Of a stretch of DNA of 64,000 nt, positions 33,600-46,984 are shown one piece after another. Source of the stretch: Patagioenas fasciata (taxonomy: Eukaryota; Chordata; Aves; Columbiformes; Columbidae); NCBI RefSeq assembly GCF_037038585.1, contig NC_092525.1:22216867-22280866 (forward strand), given 5' to 3'. The first letter of the stretch is position 1, and every line of letters begins with the position of its first letter. The translations under genes and the position numbers were made by a program. The notes under the pieces were generated by a model. That model was given only the letters and a program-made list of their open reading frames with translations, searched no databases and was not told where the DNA came from.

Positions 33600-36500
33600 G
33601 TAAGGCACTCTCCTGTTTGACTATTTTACCTCCAAAGTGACAAAGCATCAAAAAGAAAGATCAACCAGTGTCATTTCAGCATATTATAAACTATATGCGG
33701 TTAATGTAGTCTGTAGCAGAGACTAGAGACTAATAATAGCACTCTATTCTCAACCTAGAGATTATGTTCAGGAGGTGTAATCAAAATCTGTTAAGAGGTG
33801 AAAATTGTACTGCAAATCTTGGGTTATAACCATCTTGCTCTGATTTTACAAGAGTATTACCAAAAGGCTGGTCTGTCTGCTCGCTCTTTTTACCTGATCT
33901 TACAAAGGCTAAATTTTATGGCCTCTTGAGAAGAAAATTGTTCCTCCAAAGCCTCTGAGGTCATAAAGAAAGAGTGATAGGTATGTGATCATGATAGCAT
34001 ACTTTGATCTCTTTGAGTTTAGTGGACTGTTGAAGAAATAAAGGAGTTTATCTCAGCTTCACAGCTCCTAAACCACTGTCTGCTTTCTCTTCCATTTGCT
34101 TATATTGATCTAAGCGTTCAGACAACCTCCTTTAATCCCGCAGCAATATACTTCACAAAGAATGATGACCAACTCTAATTAATTCAATAGTCTTATGAAT
34201 ATATGGCTTTAAATGATGAAAGCATTTGCTGCAGGATGCTTCTTGCAGCTGTGAAAACATCGCCAGTGAAGTACTGGTTTTGTACCGAGATATGAAAAAC
34301 AGTGGCACCACATCATGTTGTGTCTTTAAGTGTCATTTGGATTAATTCTGGACAAAAAATGCTCTCAGGTAAAGAAGCCACATGACATTGTAGAAACAGA
34401 AAAACAGACTTGTTCTGGTGGTTCTGTTTCTGTGTTCTATTGTAATAAAAGCAGTTTCACAGCTTGTTTGCCTTTTATTCAGCCCTCAGTAACAACTCCT
34501 CTCTGCAAGGTATGTGTTGCTGTAGCTGTACACATCTACCCAGATGGACAGTCTGGGACACTTCGTCTGTGTAATTGCCACTCCAAGAAAGCAAAACAAT
34601 AGTGTTCCTTCTTACAGCACCAACTTTTTGTTCAGTGCAGAAAGAAATCCAGTCTGTCGGCAATTTTTCAGTTCTTCATGTGAGAACAACTCTCCCAAGT
34701 AGCTCTTCCCCTCTTTTGGTAGATGAAGAAGGAAAAATTTCTCCTTCCCTTGTGCTTCCCAGCATCTCATCCTCTAGACCTCAGAATGATACAGTCCCTA
34801 GTACATTTCAGTATCAAACACTAATATCCTGCTCTGATTTTTCAGACACTGTATCAACAATATGGCCCAGAAACCACACAAAGCTGTCTTCTCCAAGACT
34901 CTTAAGACTTTAATGATCAATTATTTGCTAGATTTTCAATGTCTTAATTTTGTATGCTGGATCTATAGCCTCCCAGTGCTTTCATTTTTCAATATCCACA
35001 CTTGAAGCAAACACAGTAACCACTAATTAGACTAATTTCAGACTATATCACATATTTCTAATTTGTTATTATTGCCTTCTAATCTAACAATGGTTATAAT
35101 AACCAAAGGTATATTCATTCCAATGAATATACTTCTTACATACACACTTTGTTTTACAGTTTTGTTTGTTAAATGGTAATATGGGTTTGTTATACAGTTG
35201 TGGGTTTTTTTGTAATCCTTTTTTCCCTTAGATCATTTGCTAAGAAATTTATGTGATATGGAATTATAAAATTAAGACCACTTTGGAGTGCTGATTTCAC
35301 ATGGGGATTTGTGAGCAGCATAATTGTGATACATACATACACTTTATGAGTGTGGTGGGAGTTCTTTGTAAGATCTCATTCTGTCTATGCAAAACTGAAA
35401 TGCAATGCTTTAAATGTACCCTAGAGAGTTTTTCATAGCAATGGAGAGCCTCCTGGTAAAACAGAAGAGAGAGAGAAGATGAAAACCCTGCGTGTTTACA
35501 CAGCAGTTGTCACCGCAGCATTCTAGTGTGTTTCACCCCAGGAATCACTGGAAACACTGAGCTGCTGTTCAGCTCACAGAGCCGCTACATACGGAGCTGG
35601 GGTAAGAGAGCTGGCAAAGGAAAATGTTGTTTGACTATGATGTAATTTCATAACTTGAAGATGCAGCTAATCTGAATTTAAGTTAGAAGTTTCTTATTCT
35701 GACAGTCCTCGTTTGACACTTAAGGGTCTGGTGTGAGCATTTAATTGTCTCATGAAAAACACTGAAAAGAAGTGAGGTGAGCTGGTTTCCTTCCGACTGG
35801 AATCAAACCATGTTCCTGTAGAGCTTCCTACACAGGAAACTCTTGGAGCTTTGCAACAACCCTTTCTGCAACTTCCCGAGAAGGAAACCTGTATTATATC
35901 CATAGGAGATAGGCAGGGAGGACAAAGCATTGAACAGCTTTTGACTTATTTCAGGTCACACGACATCAGTAGAGGCTCAGACTGATTATTCTACAAACAA
36001 TATTTAGCGTGGCAAAGACTTGTCGATTCTTTACAAGCCAAGAAACACTAAGATGGGAAACTGGCCTTTGAATGCCATTCCAATAATATTTGTGGAATAT
36101 TATTCTGGAAAGATGCAATAGCCACCTTAGAACAAAGGTTATTAATGACTGCTGAAGAGAAAATATTATAAGAAGCTGTGGCACTGTTGACACTTCAAGC
36201 AGTCTTGCTGTGTTACCTTCAGAAAAATTATTTTGTCTGTTTTTGTAAATGGAATGTTTTCTCTATGGCATTGTTTTGCTTATTTGTTCTGCAGTTGGTA
36301 CAAAGGAAATATATAGTATATTACTTGTCAGGTTGGCTGAAATAAAGTGGCATTAGCTGTCACAGCAACCAAACCTGCCTCAGGCTGTTGTTTATGATGA
36401 ACAGATACTGACTCTCAGAGAGATTATATAATTTCAGGTAAAAAGCTTCACATCTTTTTGAAACTCTGAGCTTATTCCAAGTTTCTGCTGGGTTTTGTGA

Positions 36501-39108
36501 GTTTTACACGTTCCTCAGAACTCAGGGGCTGATACCAGGGGATGCCAGGGACTGACTTAGTTACAAAAACCACAGAATGTGTGAACAAATTCAATACAAG
36601 TGACGGGTTTTATAGGAGCAGCACAAAGGTTTTGTTACAGCAAATGGTAAAAGCTTCCCACACCATGTAACAGTTAACCAAAATGTCTCTGCAGTGTACT
36701 TGGCTTTGTAATTTCCATTTTCTGTGTATTACAGCATGAAACGCCCAAGTGTTATGTTTGCTGACTGTTCTGTTCATTGCTCCCACAACAGACTATGGAC
36801 ACTTCCAGATCACTCTATCACACTGTAGTGACTATGCCAATCCATTCATGGTTTAAACTGCAACACAAATTAAACGCTAGCTAATATAGTTTATACATGA
36901 TAGGAGATAGGTGATTAGTTCTAATTCTCTATGAACTTCCTTTCCTCATCTAATGCCATCCTAATATGTATGTTAAACTAAAGCCTATGGTCAGAATGTA
37001 TTTTCTTATGCAGTACCTGTACGTGTCCCTAGTGATCTTCAGGTAAGAAGGTAAAGCATTCAGTCCTTTCAAATGCAGGATGATTTTGCCTTAAGACATT
37101 ATGCAGTTACAAGTTACAACCTAAGGCTATATTTATACCACAGCAGAGCCCTGGAAACATTTTGTACTATTTTCCCCATTCTAATCTTCGGGGAACAATT
37201 TCAAGAAAGGCTTTTGATCTATTATTTGAATAAATAACCTCCACTTGATTTCAGTGAATACTTTCCCTCAGCATTTTGCAGTACTGAGCCAGAAGACTTG
37301 CTGTCATTGCAACAGTCAATGACAACTTTGAGTCAAACTGTGAAAGAGTTTTATATAAATCTTAGAAGCACCAGTAGAAATGTTGCCCTCTGGAGAGCCC
37401 AAGGTGAGGTCCTTTGTCAGAGGGCATAGCACAAATGACCTGGGGAAATGGCGAAGAGAGGCAAGCAAAGACACCTGGTGCTCAGGGGCCTGCTGCTCAC
37501 ACTGCTGGAGAGCAGCAAGTTTCTGGCTGCTCACTGCTTAGTGCTCTTGAAAGGCATTAATATTGCCTGGGGACATACATAAGGTGACAGAAAGAGAGTT
37601 AGTAACATCTTCTGATGTTAAGTATGAAAGAACAAAGCTTTTTGATTCAGTTCCTGTTCACAAGGCTGAATCAGAGATATTGTGAGACTGGGAAACATAT
37701 AACCTTGAAAACTAATAAGATTGAGCCTTAATACTGGAAAATTTTATTTCAGAAAGGTCCTTGTGCAATCTGGGGTATGGGATATTTCTTCTCTGCTTTT
37801 GTCATGACACTGCAAATTGATCAGATGAATGTGTGGAGAGGAGGTGATTGAGTACTCTCTGTGCTTGGAGGCTTGAACTTAGTAAGTGACAAACATAAAA
37901 ATGCTGTTTCTTGTTAGAAATTGCTATTTGCAATATTGCTTAGCCTATGAATATAGTTAAAACCAAAGGGATGCTGAACACTTTCTGCAGCACATCAAGC
38001 ATCAGCTTCCCTCAGCTGAGACCCATGTGGTTGTTGTAAAGGACTTACTGCAGCGTAACTCGGCTTGGCCCAAACAACCCAAGAAGGTAGTTCATAGCAG
38101 AGCTGTTGAAGAGAAACAGGACCAAAATACTAGAGAGTCTAAAAACAAGGGCAGGTTTACAACAAAAATGAGCCAGAATAAATTGCATAGCAGAGGAATT
38201 ATTTCTAGCTAAAACTTTCCTGTCCTTATACAAAATGAGATCGACTGATTAATTAATTCAAAGTGAATTCTATTTTTTCTCATTGCTCCATCAGTAAAAG
38301 AAAAGAACAAGTAATTCAGTTTGGCCCTTGAAGTAGCTCCTGATCCCAGGAAAGCATCATATTGAACTGCTTTCTTTCCTGATGTCTCCAGAGTGCAGCA
38401 AGACCTACAGTAACGCTGTGTGCAGCAGAAAGCCTGCTAGGACTCTTTAGAGATGCTGGACTACCTTGTTTAGCTCCGGAGTGAAACAGATGACGATTTC
38501 CTGAGTTTTCTCCCATTTATGTGTGTTCCTAAGGGAAATAATCACAATCCAAAGCCCATTTTGCTAATTTAACAAAGGAACCAGATCCAGATCATGGTGT
38601 ATTCAGATCAGGTCTTTCCTGAAATATAATCCTGAATCGGATCAAATTAGCTCTCAGACATCTGCAAGGTGGACAACCTGAAACAGGAATCATTCACAAG
38701 TTCAAGATCTCTGTTAATTCTTCTACAACCCATATAGGGTGAAACTCCCAGCAGGAATATGCCCCTATAGCACTAACACACACCTGATAATGTACATTTA
38801 TTAAATAAGGGCCTGCACAGAGTCCCTGTCAGGCAGCAGAGGTGAGAGCTGGTTCAGAAATGTTGTCTTTCAGCACGGGCTTCTTCACTTTCTGTCTGTA
38901 GCCAGGGCTGAACCAGTGAGTAGGTGCACACACAGAGAGAGGTCTGATTTTTGGAAGCTGAGCAAGTTTTTTTAGCTGAGATCCAGCTGTGCATTTATTT
39001 GATGGGATCACAGTAGTTGTTTGAAGCATTCCAAGAACCCATTAAGGGCTGAAGAGTGCCCTAGCACTTCAGATCGCAGGTGGTCTAAGTGCTTGGAAAT
39101 CTATATTT

Positions 39109-39207
39109 AAAAAAAAAAAAAAACCAAAACAAACAAAAAAAAAACCCCAAAAAACCAAACACAAAACCCCACAAAACAAACAACTCTAACCCCACAACAA
39201 AACCCAA
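39109..39207. repeat. A/C-rich low-complexity tract
   Basis: About 100 bases made only of A and C apart from a few T, of the form (A)n followed by irregular AAAAC and CCCCA units. It looks like simple sequence. On the minus strand it is a G/T tract. Confidence 0.85.
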
Positions 39208-41319
39208 GTGTTCCCATGATCTGGTGAGCCTTTTGTGTTCTGTTCAACTGTGTTTTTCTTATTTTCCTGCAGGAGGACCGTTCCCTTGGCTACCAGTGCT
39301 GGCTTCTAATAGTTGGCATTTAGGCACTCGGAGCTAACAGGATTAAAACATTGCTCTGTTTTTCTTTTATTCCTGCAGGAGCACAGGGAACACAACTGGA
39401 CCGGTTTCTGGCAGCCAACAGCTCCGGGTGATACCACCACATGGAGCTGCGTGGTTTTGCCCTGCTGCACCCTTCCCTTCCAGGTGCCACTCCAGCAGAT
39501 CTCTGCATTTCTGCTGCCCGCTGCCTTAGCAGAGAAGCGCAAAGGGGAGCTGAGATTTGGGGCTGGTTTCTCTGCCCTCCTGCACAGGAGACAGCACAGG
39601 TGGATTTGCTGTCAGCCACATGCAGCAGCATGGGGGAGAACATGCACAGCCAATCTCATGTGAACATGGGGTGCAGGTCACGGCAGACACAGCAAATGCC
39701 TGGGAGCTATAATCAGTGTCTCTTAATCTTTCTGGCTTTCTGTATTAAGGACATTGTTGCTTTTGCATTGGAGGAATGAGAATAGTCGTCTCCTCTCGAG
39801 ACCTCAAGGTCCCGCCTTCATTTGCCGTCAAGTGCTCCATGAAACTCCATTTCATTAAAATCTCTGTGCAGTGACCTCTGCACAATAATCTGCTCTCTGA
39901 AGTCCCTTCGTAGTCTGAGGCTGCTCTCATCTAAATTACTGTTATGCTGAGGGAATCAAATACATATTTTTCTCCATTTGAGTGCCCAGAGCAAACTAAT
40001 GTCCTTCTGCAGTCATGGAACACAACAAAGGGACCCTGATTTAGAGGGCAAGGTGAGACTTGCTGTCTCTATGGAAACTGGAGACCAGTCTAATGACAGG
40101 GCAGATGAGGAACCAAGAACACAGATCCAGCAGATGAACAGAAACCATCAGATCTCAGACAAAAGTTGAGAAAATCAGGCCATAAGTGTGGTGAGTGGAT
40201 GAAGAGTTTACGCTAGATAGCTGGGAACCTGGTAAGGACCTGTGGTGATTTGTAATCATCAAATCCTGTGGCACTGTAAAAGCAAATACCACTAATCTGT
40301 ATTGGGGAAAAAAAGAGGAAAAGTCACAAATACAGAAAGGCCACGCTGCTTTCATATTTTATTTCTCACGGTTTCTATTGTGGCTATACCAGATGCCAAT
40401 ATGAGCAGATCTGATAATTCAGGGACACGCCTGGTGCACGTGCTGAACAATCCCATCTTTGTAGCAGAGGTGCTGGCTTTGCCCGCCAGAAGGGCTCAGA
40501 GGATAGAGAAGGCAGCCTGGGGAGGAGGAACATCGGAGGCGTTGGTGCTGGAGCTGCATGCAGGGCTTAGCTCTTTTCCAGGAATTTGCACTGTTCCTGC
40601 CTAGTGCAAGAACAGAGGGAAGGTAATCAGCATCAGATTGCTGAGTGAGACCTGCTTTGCATTTCTTATTGGGAAGACATGAGGGCTGAAACTTCTCTTT
40701 CTAAAGGCCAAAGAGATTAAACTGTGGGGTCTTGCTGCACAAAAGGTGTTAGAGTTCTCCTCCCCTTTAGCATCCAGGAGCCGTAACCAAAGAACTGCCC
40801 CGAATCCAACAGCGTGGAAGTGCTGGGGCTCCAGTGAGAGCATCCATCAAGTTAGGCAACCAGTCCAGACTCTGACAGCTCATATCTTCCTGTTAAACAA
40901 ATCGAACTTTCAATTTTATTTCATTTCTATAAAGCCTCTCTCTGTTTTGGAAATGTAGTTATTTCTCAGTGGACCAATCCTTCGTGATCCCCCCATGACC
41001 TGGGGCTCTGCTTTTCCTAGTTTGTTCAAGGGGCACTGCTTTCACGCCTGCCCCAGGCTTGTGGAGGACACAGCAAGGCACTCACACCAGGCTCTGCTCT
41101 TCACCAGGTCAGCCACTGCTCACCAGTTTTCTGTCATGAAAATGTCATTGCAGCTAGATGGGAAAGTCATACTCTTTTCATTTTTGCAGATGGCACATGG
41201 CCATTTTGTATGAATATTCTCCTGGGGAAATAAAATTTTATTGCAGGATGTGTGATATTAAAATGCACCACACTGGGACACTAATATGCACATTAATAAC
41301 ATATGTGCTATATAGAAAC

Positions 41320-41520
41320 ATGAGCAAACTGAGCTAGAAGGGGCCTTGTGGTTATGCAGTCTATTTCCCTGTCCCAAGCCAGAATTATCTGTATTTATTG
41401 TATCTGACAGCTATCTGCCCTATCTAACCTCTGCTGGAGGCTTCACAATTGCCACAGGGAATTTTTTGTTGTGTTTATTTTCCAGCAGAAAGCTCATTAT
41501 TTCCTCAATCACCACAAATA
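41320..41520 (-). mobile_element. possible ancient CR1/L3-like LINE relic
   Basis: Read on the plus strand, 'agaaggggccttgtggttatgcagtct', 'gacagctatctgccctatctaacc' and 'ggaggcttcacaattgccacaggga' follow in order the reverse complement of the old L3/CR1 3' region. It is highly diverged. Identification rests on segment order and would need a repeat-library search. Confidence 0.35.
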
Positions 41521-43547
41521 AAATGAATGACTGTAGTAAAAGGACAATATACAAGCAAGAACAAGTCAGCAGCACAGAAGCAGGAGTCCTGGCAGTCTAA
41601 GGGAAGCTCTACTTGATTCAAGCATTTATCTGCTTTGAATTGACTACAGCAGGGCATTGTCTACAACCAGGTAAGAACAATAGTCGTTTCAGCACACTGG
41701 GAAGCACAGACAAGATATGATTGCTCAGCATCAGAAAACTAGCAAAGGGTCAGTATGAAAATGCAGTTCAATGAGAGGCAGAATAAATGAGAATAGCCTC
41801 TTATACTAGTGATAAGGATTGGCCCACATTTATTTTTCAACTGTGTTGAAGTGTAACTGCTCTTTATGTTTATTGTTAGTGCTGTCATTGCGACATGCTA
41901 GAAATTAACTGCTTTATTTATTTATTGGTAAGAAAAGAGATTTACCTGCCATGTGATAAGCTGCTATTTTCACTCCAGTACAAAGATTGCATCAGAAATC
42001 CCAGCCAGCTGAATAATACCTGGAATTAGAGGAAAGGCAAATAGTGGAAACCCGCTGCTCTCAGTTTCTGTCCTACAAGAGGTGCTATAAAGTGAACTAC
42101 ATCCTGATTTCATTTAAAATACTTTTATTTGAAAATGAAAGCTCTCCAGCAGCTGTGGTCCAGTTCCCCAGCAAAGGGGGCCTGTGGCAGAGTGTCCATT
42201 GCTGGCACAGATGGCACAGCTCTGTTACCCCCCGGGGAGGCACAGCCAAGGGGCCAGAGCTGCTGATCTGCCTAAGCAGCCTGAAATGGTTTTCCAGCCC
42301 TAATCTGGTAACCATGCCTCTAAATGTTTGATGAGTTAGAGAATCTATTGTCCTCTGAAAAGATGGTTTGGTATATCATTTTTTCAGCCAAAACCTCCCA
42401 TTTCAGACAAAAGAAATCAGAGGAGGCTCAGTGAGGATCATGTGAAAACAGAACTCACCCACCTGCCCAGCTCAGTAAAACGGTTCTTGGTGCAACCCAA
42501 CAACTCAGCCCATTTCCTTTCAAGGGCCGCATTTACCAGAAGTTCTCAAACCCCTTTCACTGACACAATTCTCTTAGATTTCCAAGGGATAAACCACTGG
42601 ATCCTGTCTGCACATCCTGCCATCTCCTCTTTGCATTAAAACTCTGAGCTGCCCTTGTCAGGTCAGTGCTGCTTTATCACCCTCCCCAGAACACCTTCAG
42701 CCATATATTATCCATAACTGAATTAATATTCACTTCATCCTTCATGTCTCAGAGTTCACAATTTAAAATCCCAAGCTTGGTAGCTCCAGCAAACACTGGA
42801 AGGATTTCCAGAATCTCTGCAGCTCCTCACCCCCTTGCTTTGGGCTTCCCAGGTACGGCTGCACTCCCAGGGACCATCTCCCAGGGCCGGCTGCTCCTGT
42901 CAGACAGAACAGGGGGATGGCCCCAGTGGGAGCCCTAGGGCTAACAGACCACAGTTCCCATTTAGCTGAACATCATGATTTATTGACGCAAGTAACAAAT
43001 GCAGCCTAACGAAAATAAAAGCTGCAGAGACACATTTTATCATTGACTCAAAAAGAGAAATAAATAGGTTTGTATATAATAGAGGGAGCGATCTCCTTTA
43101 AAAAGCAAAGGGATGAGATAACAATATTCTTCATCCTTGCTAGGATCCCATGGCTTTCGTGTTTTGGTCTCTGCTCGAAGCCTCTCTCTCCAAAGCTGAT
43201 GGGCTCATACAACAGATCAGCCCCATCCACCTGCCCTACTGACTCCTGGAAGCCCACAGGCAATTACCAGACCCTGCTGGGGAGGCACCTTCCACAAAAG
43301 TACCTGGGGGAGCTGCAAGGGAGAGAAAGATTTAGAAAGATTTCTGCCTGTGAATGGTTCAGAGTGACTAGAAGCTGCAGTGAGGTTCAGATTGACTGTA
43401 CTGACACTGTACATATTTGCATTTGCTCACTTCCGAAAATAAAATTACATTAATGGGGTTTGTGGTTCCTCTGCCAAGAAAATTACTGGGGCCAGTTCAG
43501 GTCAAATGAACAATTTAAGTGCAGTGCTTTGTGCTGGTGTCCTTGTT

Positions 43548-43562
43548 AAAAAAAAAAAAAAA
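43548..43562. repeat. poly-A tract, A15
   Basis: An uninterrupted run of 15 A in intergenic DNA. Confidence 0.85.
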
Positions 43563-44045
43563 TCAAAAGGAACAGGTTTTTGTGATCGCTTGTGATTTAT
43601 TTTACTGAAATGAAAATGTATTGGGCCATTGATGCAAGTAATTTCACTGTTTTCCTTCTGGAACCAAAAAATACAAAGCATTAAATTGGTAGTGAGCAAA
43701 AACTCCATCAAAGAAGGCAGCAGACATGGCAGGAGTCCACAAGTGGCACACGCTACCCTGGCCCTAGGAGACCCGTGAGTGCAGATTTGTGTGGTTGTAG
43801 TCTCCTCCAAATTGCTGCTCATTACACAGCAAAATCCACCAAAAAAATGGGAGCTGCAGCACTTGCTGTGACAGCTACATGAGAAAATGTTAATTGTTTT
43901 TTACTGTAACCAAGGAACTCTCACAGTGACTCTACTGTCACACATTGCATTTTGCACCTTAAATGGCTGCAGTGGCAGGACTACAGGACTAATAATAAGC
44001 GGAGAGTAGTGGAGAGAGAAACATTAACCGAGGAAAAGCACTTAC

Positions 44046-44169
44046 CTAACACAGGCAGCAAAATCACCAGCAGAGACTCGCTGTCAAACTCACAACGAGC
44101 TGGAAGCCACAACTCCACAAAGGGGTAGGCACAACCGCTGTTTCTCACGGTGTATGATGTGTAAAGCAC
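44046..44169 (-). other. candidate exon, unidentified
   Basis: On the minus strand a strong donor (GTTAG|GTAAGT) closes a 124-base segment open in one frame (VLYTSYTVRNSGCAYPFVEL and on to LLVILLPVL). The acceptor (GGCTGCCCAG) has only a weak pyrimidine tract. No family was recognised. Confidence 0.15.
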
Positions 44170-46917
44170 CTGGGCAGCCCTGATAATACAAGGAGTAGCA
44201 ATGTGCTAACTAAGGAATGCAAGTTGTACCTCAAGGGAGGACTTGAAGAAGGCAGGTCTACCTTGGATGCCAAAGTAATATTTGTACATTTGCTAACACC
44301 TCAGAGAAAAGACTCTGGGTGGGGGGAGAAATCTTCTGTACTCAGGTAGCTACTTCAGTGAACTTGGAGTACCAACTGGACTGATGACCAGAGCAGAGGG
44401 CAGGGTCCTCAGCAGCGCTTTCAGCTTTGGGAATAGTTACTAGAACCTGCCCTCAACTCCAAGTTACTTTATAGCTTGAGGTACATCAGAAGAACACCCT
44501 GAAAAACTTGTTAAAACCAGAGGTAACTAACTACAGATGATGTGCTTTGTTTTCTTTAGTCTGTCTTTAACTTTGGTTCCTATATGCCAGGTAAATTTTT
44601 AACCCTTTACTTTGACAAGACACACCAGATTCGCACTGGTGTGCCAACAAAGCAGCTGGACAGCTGTGAGGTGTGCACTGGCTGGTGGTGCAAGGACTCG
44701 CAAAGCTTCTCAGGGCAGTCCCTGAGAGTAGAGGTATGGGCTACCCAGGGTGCCTGTTAAAAGTCCACCAGGACCACATATGGTGTCAATGCGGGGACAC
44801 TCATGGCAAGCAGGAGGCAGGACTTTCACTTCTGAGAACTTAATTACCTGCGTTGTCATGCTGATGCACTTTCCATTTTAGTGGTAGTGCCTCAAAACTC
44901 TAATCAGGTCTCTTCTTTCACCCACCAGTAAACGCTGTCTTGGCAAATCAGCTGTGGCGACATTTTCGCTCCGTGTTTGGCCCCAAGTTCAGCTGTTGTA
45001 TCCAAAGGCTAAACCACAAGACACCACAGCACCACTCCTCATACAGAAAGAAGGCAAACCGACATGGTTACATTCATACCTCAACTTGCAGAGTAGACAA
45101 CACTATATAAACTAACTATATAAACACGTTTTTCATTATATACTGTTTGTAAGAACATTGTATCTAATTGAACATGCTCAATCTAAAATCAATTTTCACT
45201 CAGTCTCTGCAAACTCAATGGAAGTCAAGATAAGTCCACCCATTTTAAGCCTTGAGACTAATATTGCTTCCCCTCTTTCATTAACACGAGTTTATCTCGC
45301 TCTCCCTTGAACAGGAAACGCATCAGCCCTCAACTTTGATTAGTGGTAATCAGAAAACATCCACACCTGCATGCAGGCAGTGGGAGGCTTTTCAATTAAA
45401 AATGGATTTTAAGCACATAATGTAACTGTTTGGAAAGGACGAATGCATCTTTCAAGGGAGACGAGCTACACAATTCATTTATGTATTGTGTTTCTTCAAG
45501 GATAGTAATGCTATTATATCAGAGAATGAAGTATCTGAACCGTTGAAGGGATTAATTTCTGCTCTTCAGAACTAAATGTATTCAAAATCACTAAAGAACA
45601 ACTGGAGAGTTTTTCAAAGGTTGGATGATAGAACAGCCAGTGCTCATCATCTGTCCAAAACCAGGTCCCTTTTTTCGTGCTCAGTTTATGTTTAAAACAC
45701 AGGTTCAGGGACTGTGAGGTGGAGATCTGCACGTGACACAAAAGCAGCCCAGAACATACTGGAGCAGGGCTGTGCATGGAGGAGCAGGATGATTAATTCT
45801 GAGGAAAGCAGAAGGGCAAGGAAGCAGCGCCTCGCTGAGATAAGTGATTTTTATTCATTCTGTTTCCAAGTCTTTACCATCTTTAATGCCTGTTGAAATA
45901 AAACATTTGGAAGAAAAATCCTTCCTGATGGGTTGACTTTCTCACCTTTCTGTTAAATTCTAAGGGTGTTTCTGCTCCTTGCTTATCAAGTTCCCAGTAA
46001 AGCCAGAGGAAGGCAAGATTTGATATTCCTGCTACACCTACATGTAAACTGTAAGCAGAATTATAAACAACATCTACAGGCTTCTTTCATTTGCTATAAA
46101 AAAGCTTAGAAAAATACATCTGTGCATTTCTGTTTCCTTTTCATACTGTCTTTCAGCTCTCTGCTTCTGTTACCCTAAATAGAAAGATAATGGCAGTAAT
46201 CTATTCCTTGGGGCTCTTGTGAAGTTTCATCAGTTAATATTCATGCAGCAAAATGGAATAAGTGCTAAGCATCATTACTGTTTTCTCCCTCTTCATTAGC
46301 ACATCATGTACATCCCAAGTACACCAGATAAACACAGAAATTAACTGTCCTCAATGTAAGGCAAGTGAAAGAGGTAACAAGACTGCTAGAGAGCCACTAA
46401 TTAAAAATGTGTGCTGTGAGTGATGTCTGTGTCTAACAAAACAACCCACCAAGTTTTAAAGAATGAAACGTATTTCTTTACTCTTTTGAACAAGTTCTGT
46501 CTGCAGCAAAGAAGCTCTGAGAATATGCTTCATGTTTCCATGAGAGCTGTGCTTTGGAAATCACACGTATATTAATAAACACAGGAAATAAATGAGATCT
46601 GCAAAGAATCACTCAGGCGGTTTCCAGATTCTAGAACGCTAAACCTACTTGCTGCTTCAGTTGGGATCCTGTTTGACAAGCAGCTGCTGTGGGAGGGGAC
46701 AGCCATGGAGGGGCAGAGGGACAGCTCTGCTCTGGAGCTCTGTGCTGGAAGAGGACAAACAGAAAGAAACGTTAAAATCAGAACAAATTCCAGAAAAGCA
46801 GCCCAGTAGGTTGCATTGTGGCTGTGGATGGCAGAGCAGAAGTGAGCTCAGCACACCCTGTTCAGTTGGGTCAGACTCCCAGCTCCAAGGGACACACTAG
46901 CACAGAGCTGAGGTGTG

Positions 46918-46984
46918 CAGCACCCATGATACACACACAGCACCCACAGCACACAGCGCCCACAGCACACACACAGCATCCATG
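46918..46984. repeat. imperfect CACAGCACC minisatellite
   Basis: Irregular repeats of CACAGCACC/CACAC units occupy about 67 bases. The copies differ in length and sequence, which is typical of a decayed minisatellite. Confidence 0.75.

Larger units (their letters stand above)
31330..39108. other. intergenic, no supported gene
   Basis: AT-rich single-copy-looking sequence downstream of COA7. A T15 run lies at 33089-33103. There is a small CpG-bearing patch at about 32,690-32,750 and two weak exon-like cassettes (listed separately). SHISAL2A, expected here on the minus strand from human gene order, was not recognised. Confidence 0.6.
39208..46917. other. intergenic, no supported gene
   Basis: Mixed AT-rich sequence with a possible ancient CR1/L3-like relic at 41320-41520 and an A15 run at 43548-43562. 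Open frames such as 39313-39663 are short, overlap each other on both strands and match no family I know. Confidence 0.6.

Noticed and set aside
39313-39663. Overlapping open frames of 107-116 codons on both strands near 39.4 kb, with a good TTCCTGCAG acceptor at about 39,379
   Set aside because: The frames mirror each other on opposite strands, match no family, and no donor or partner exon fits.
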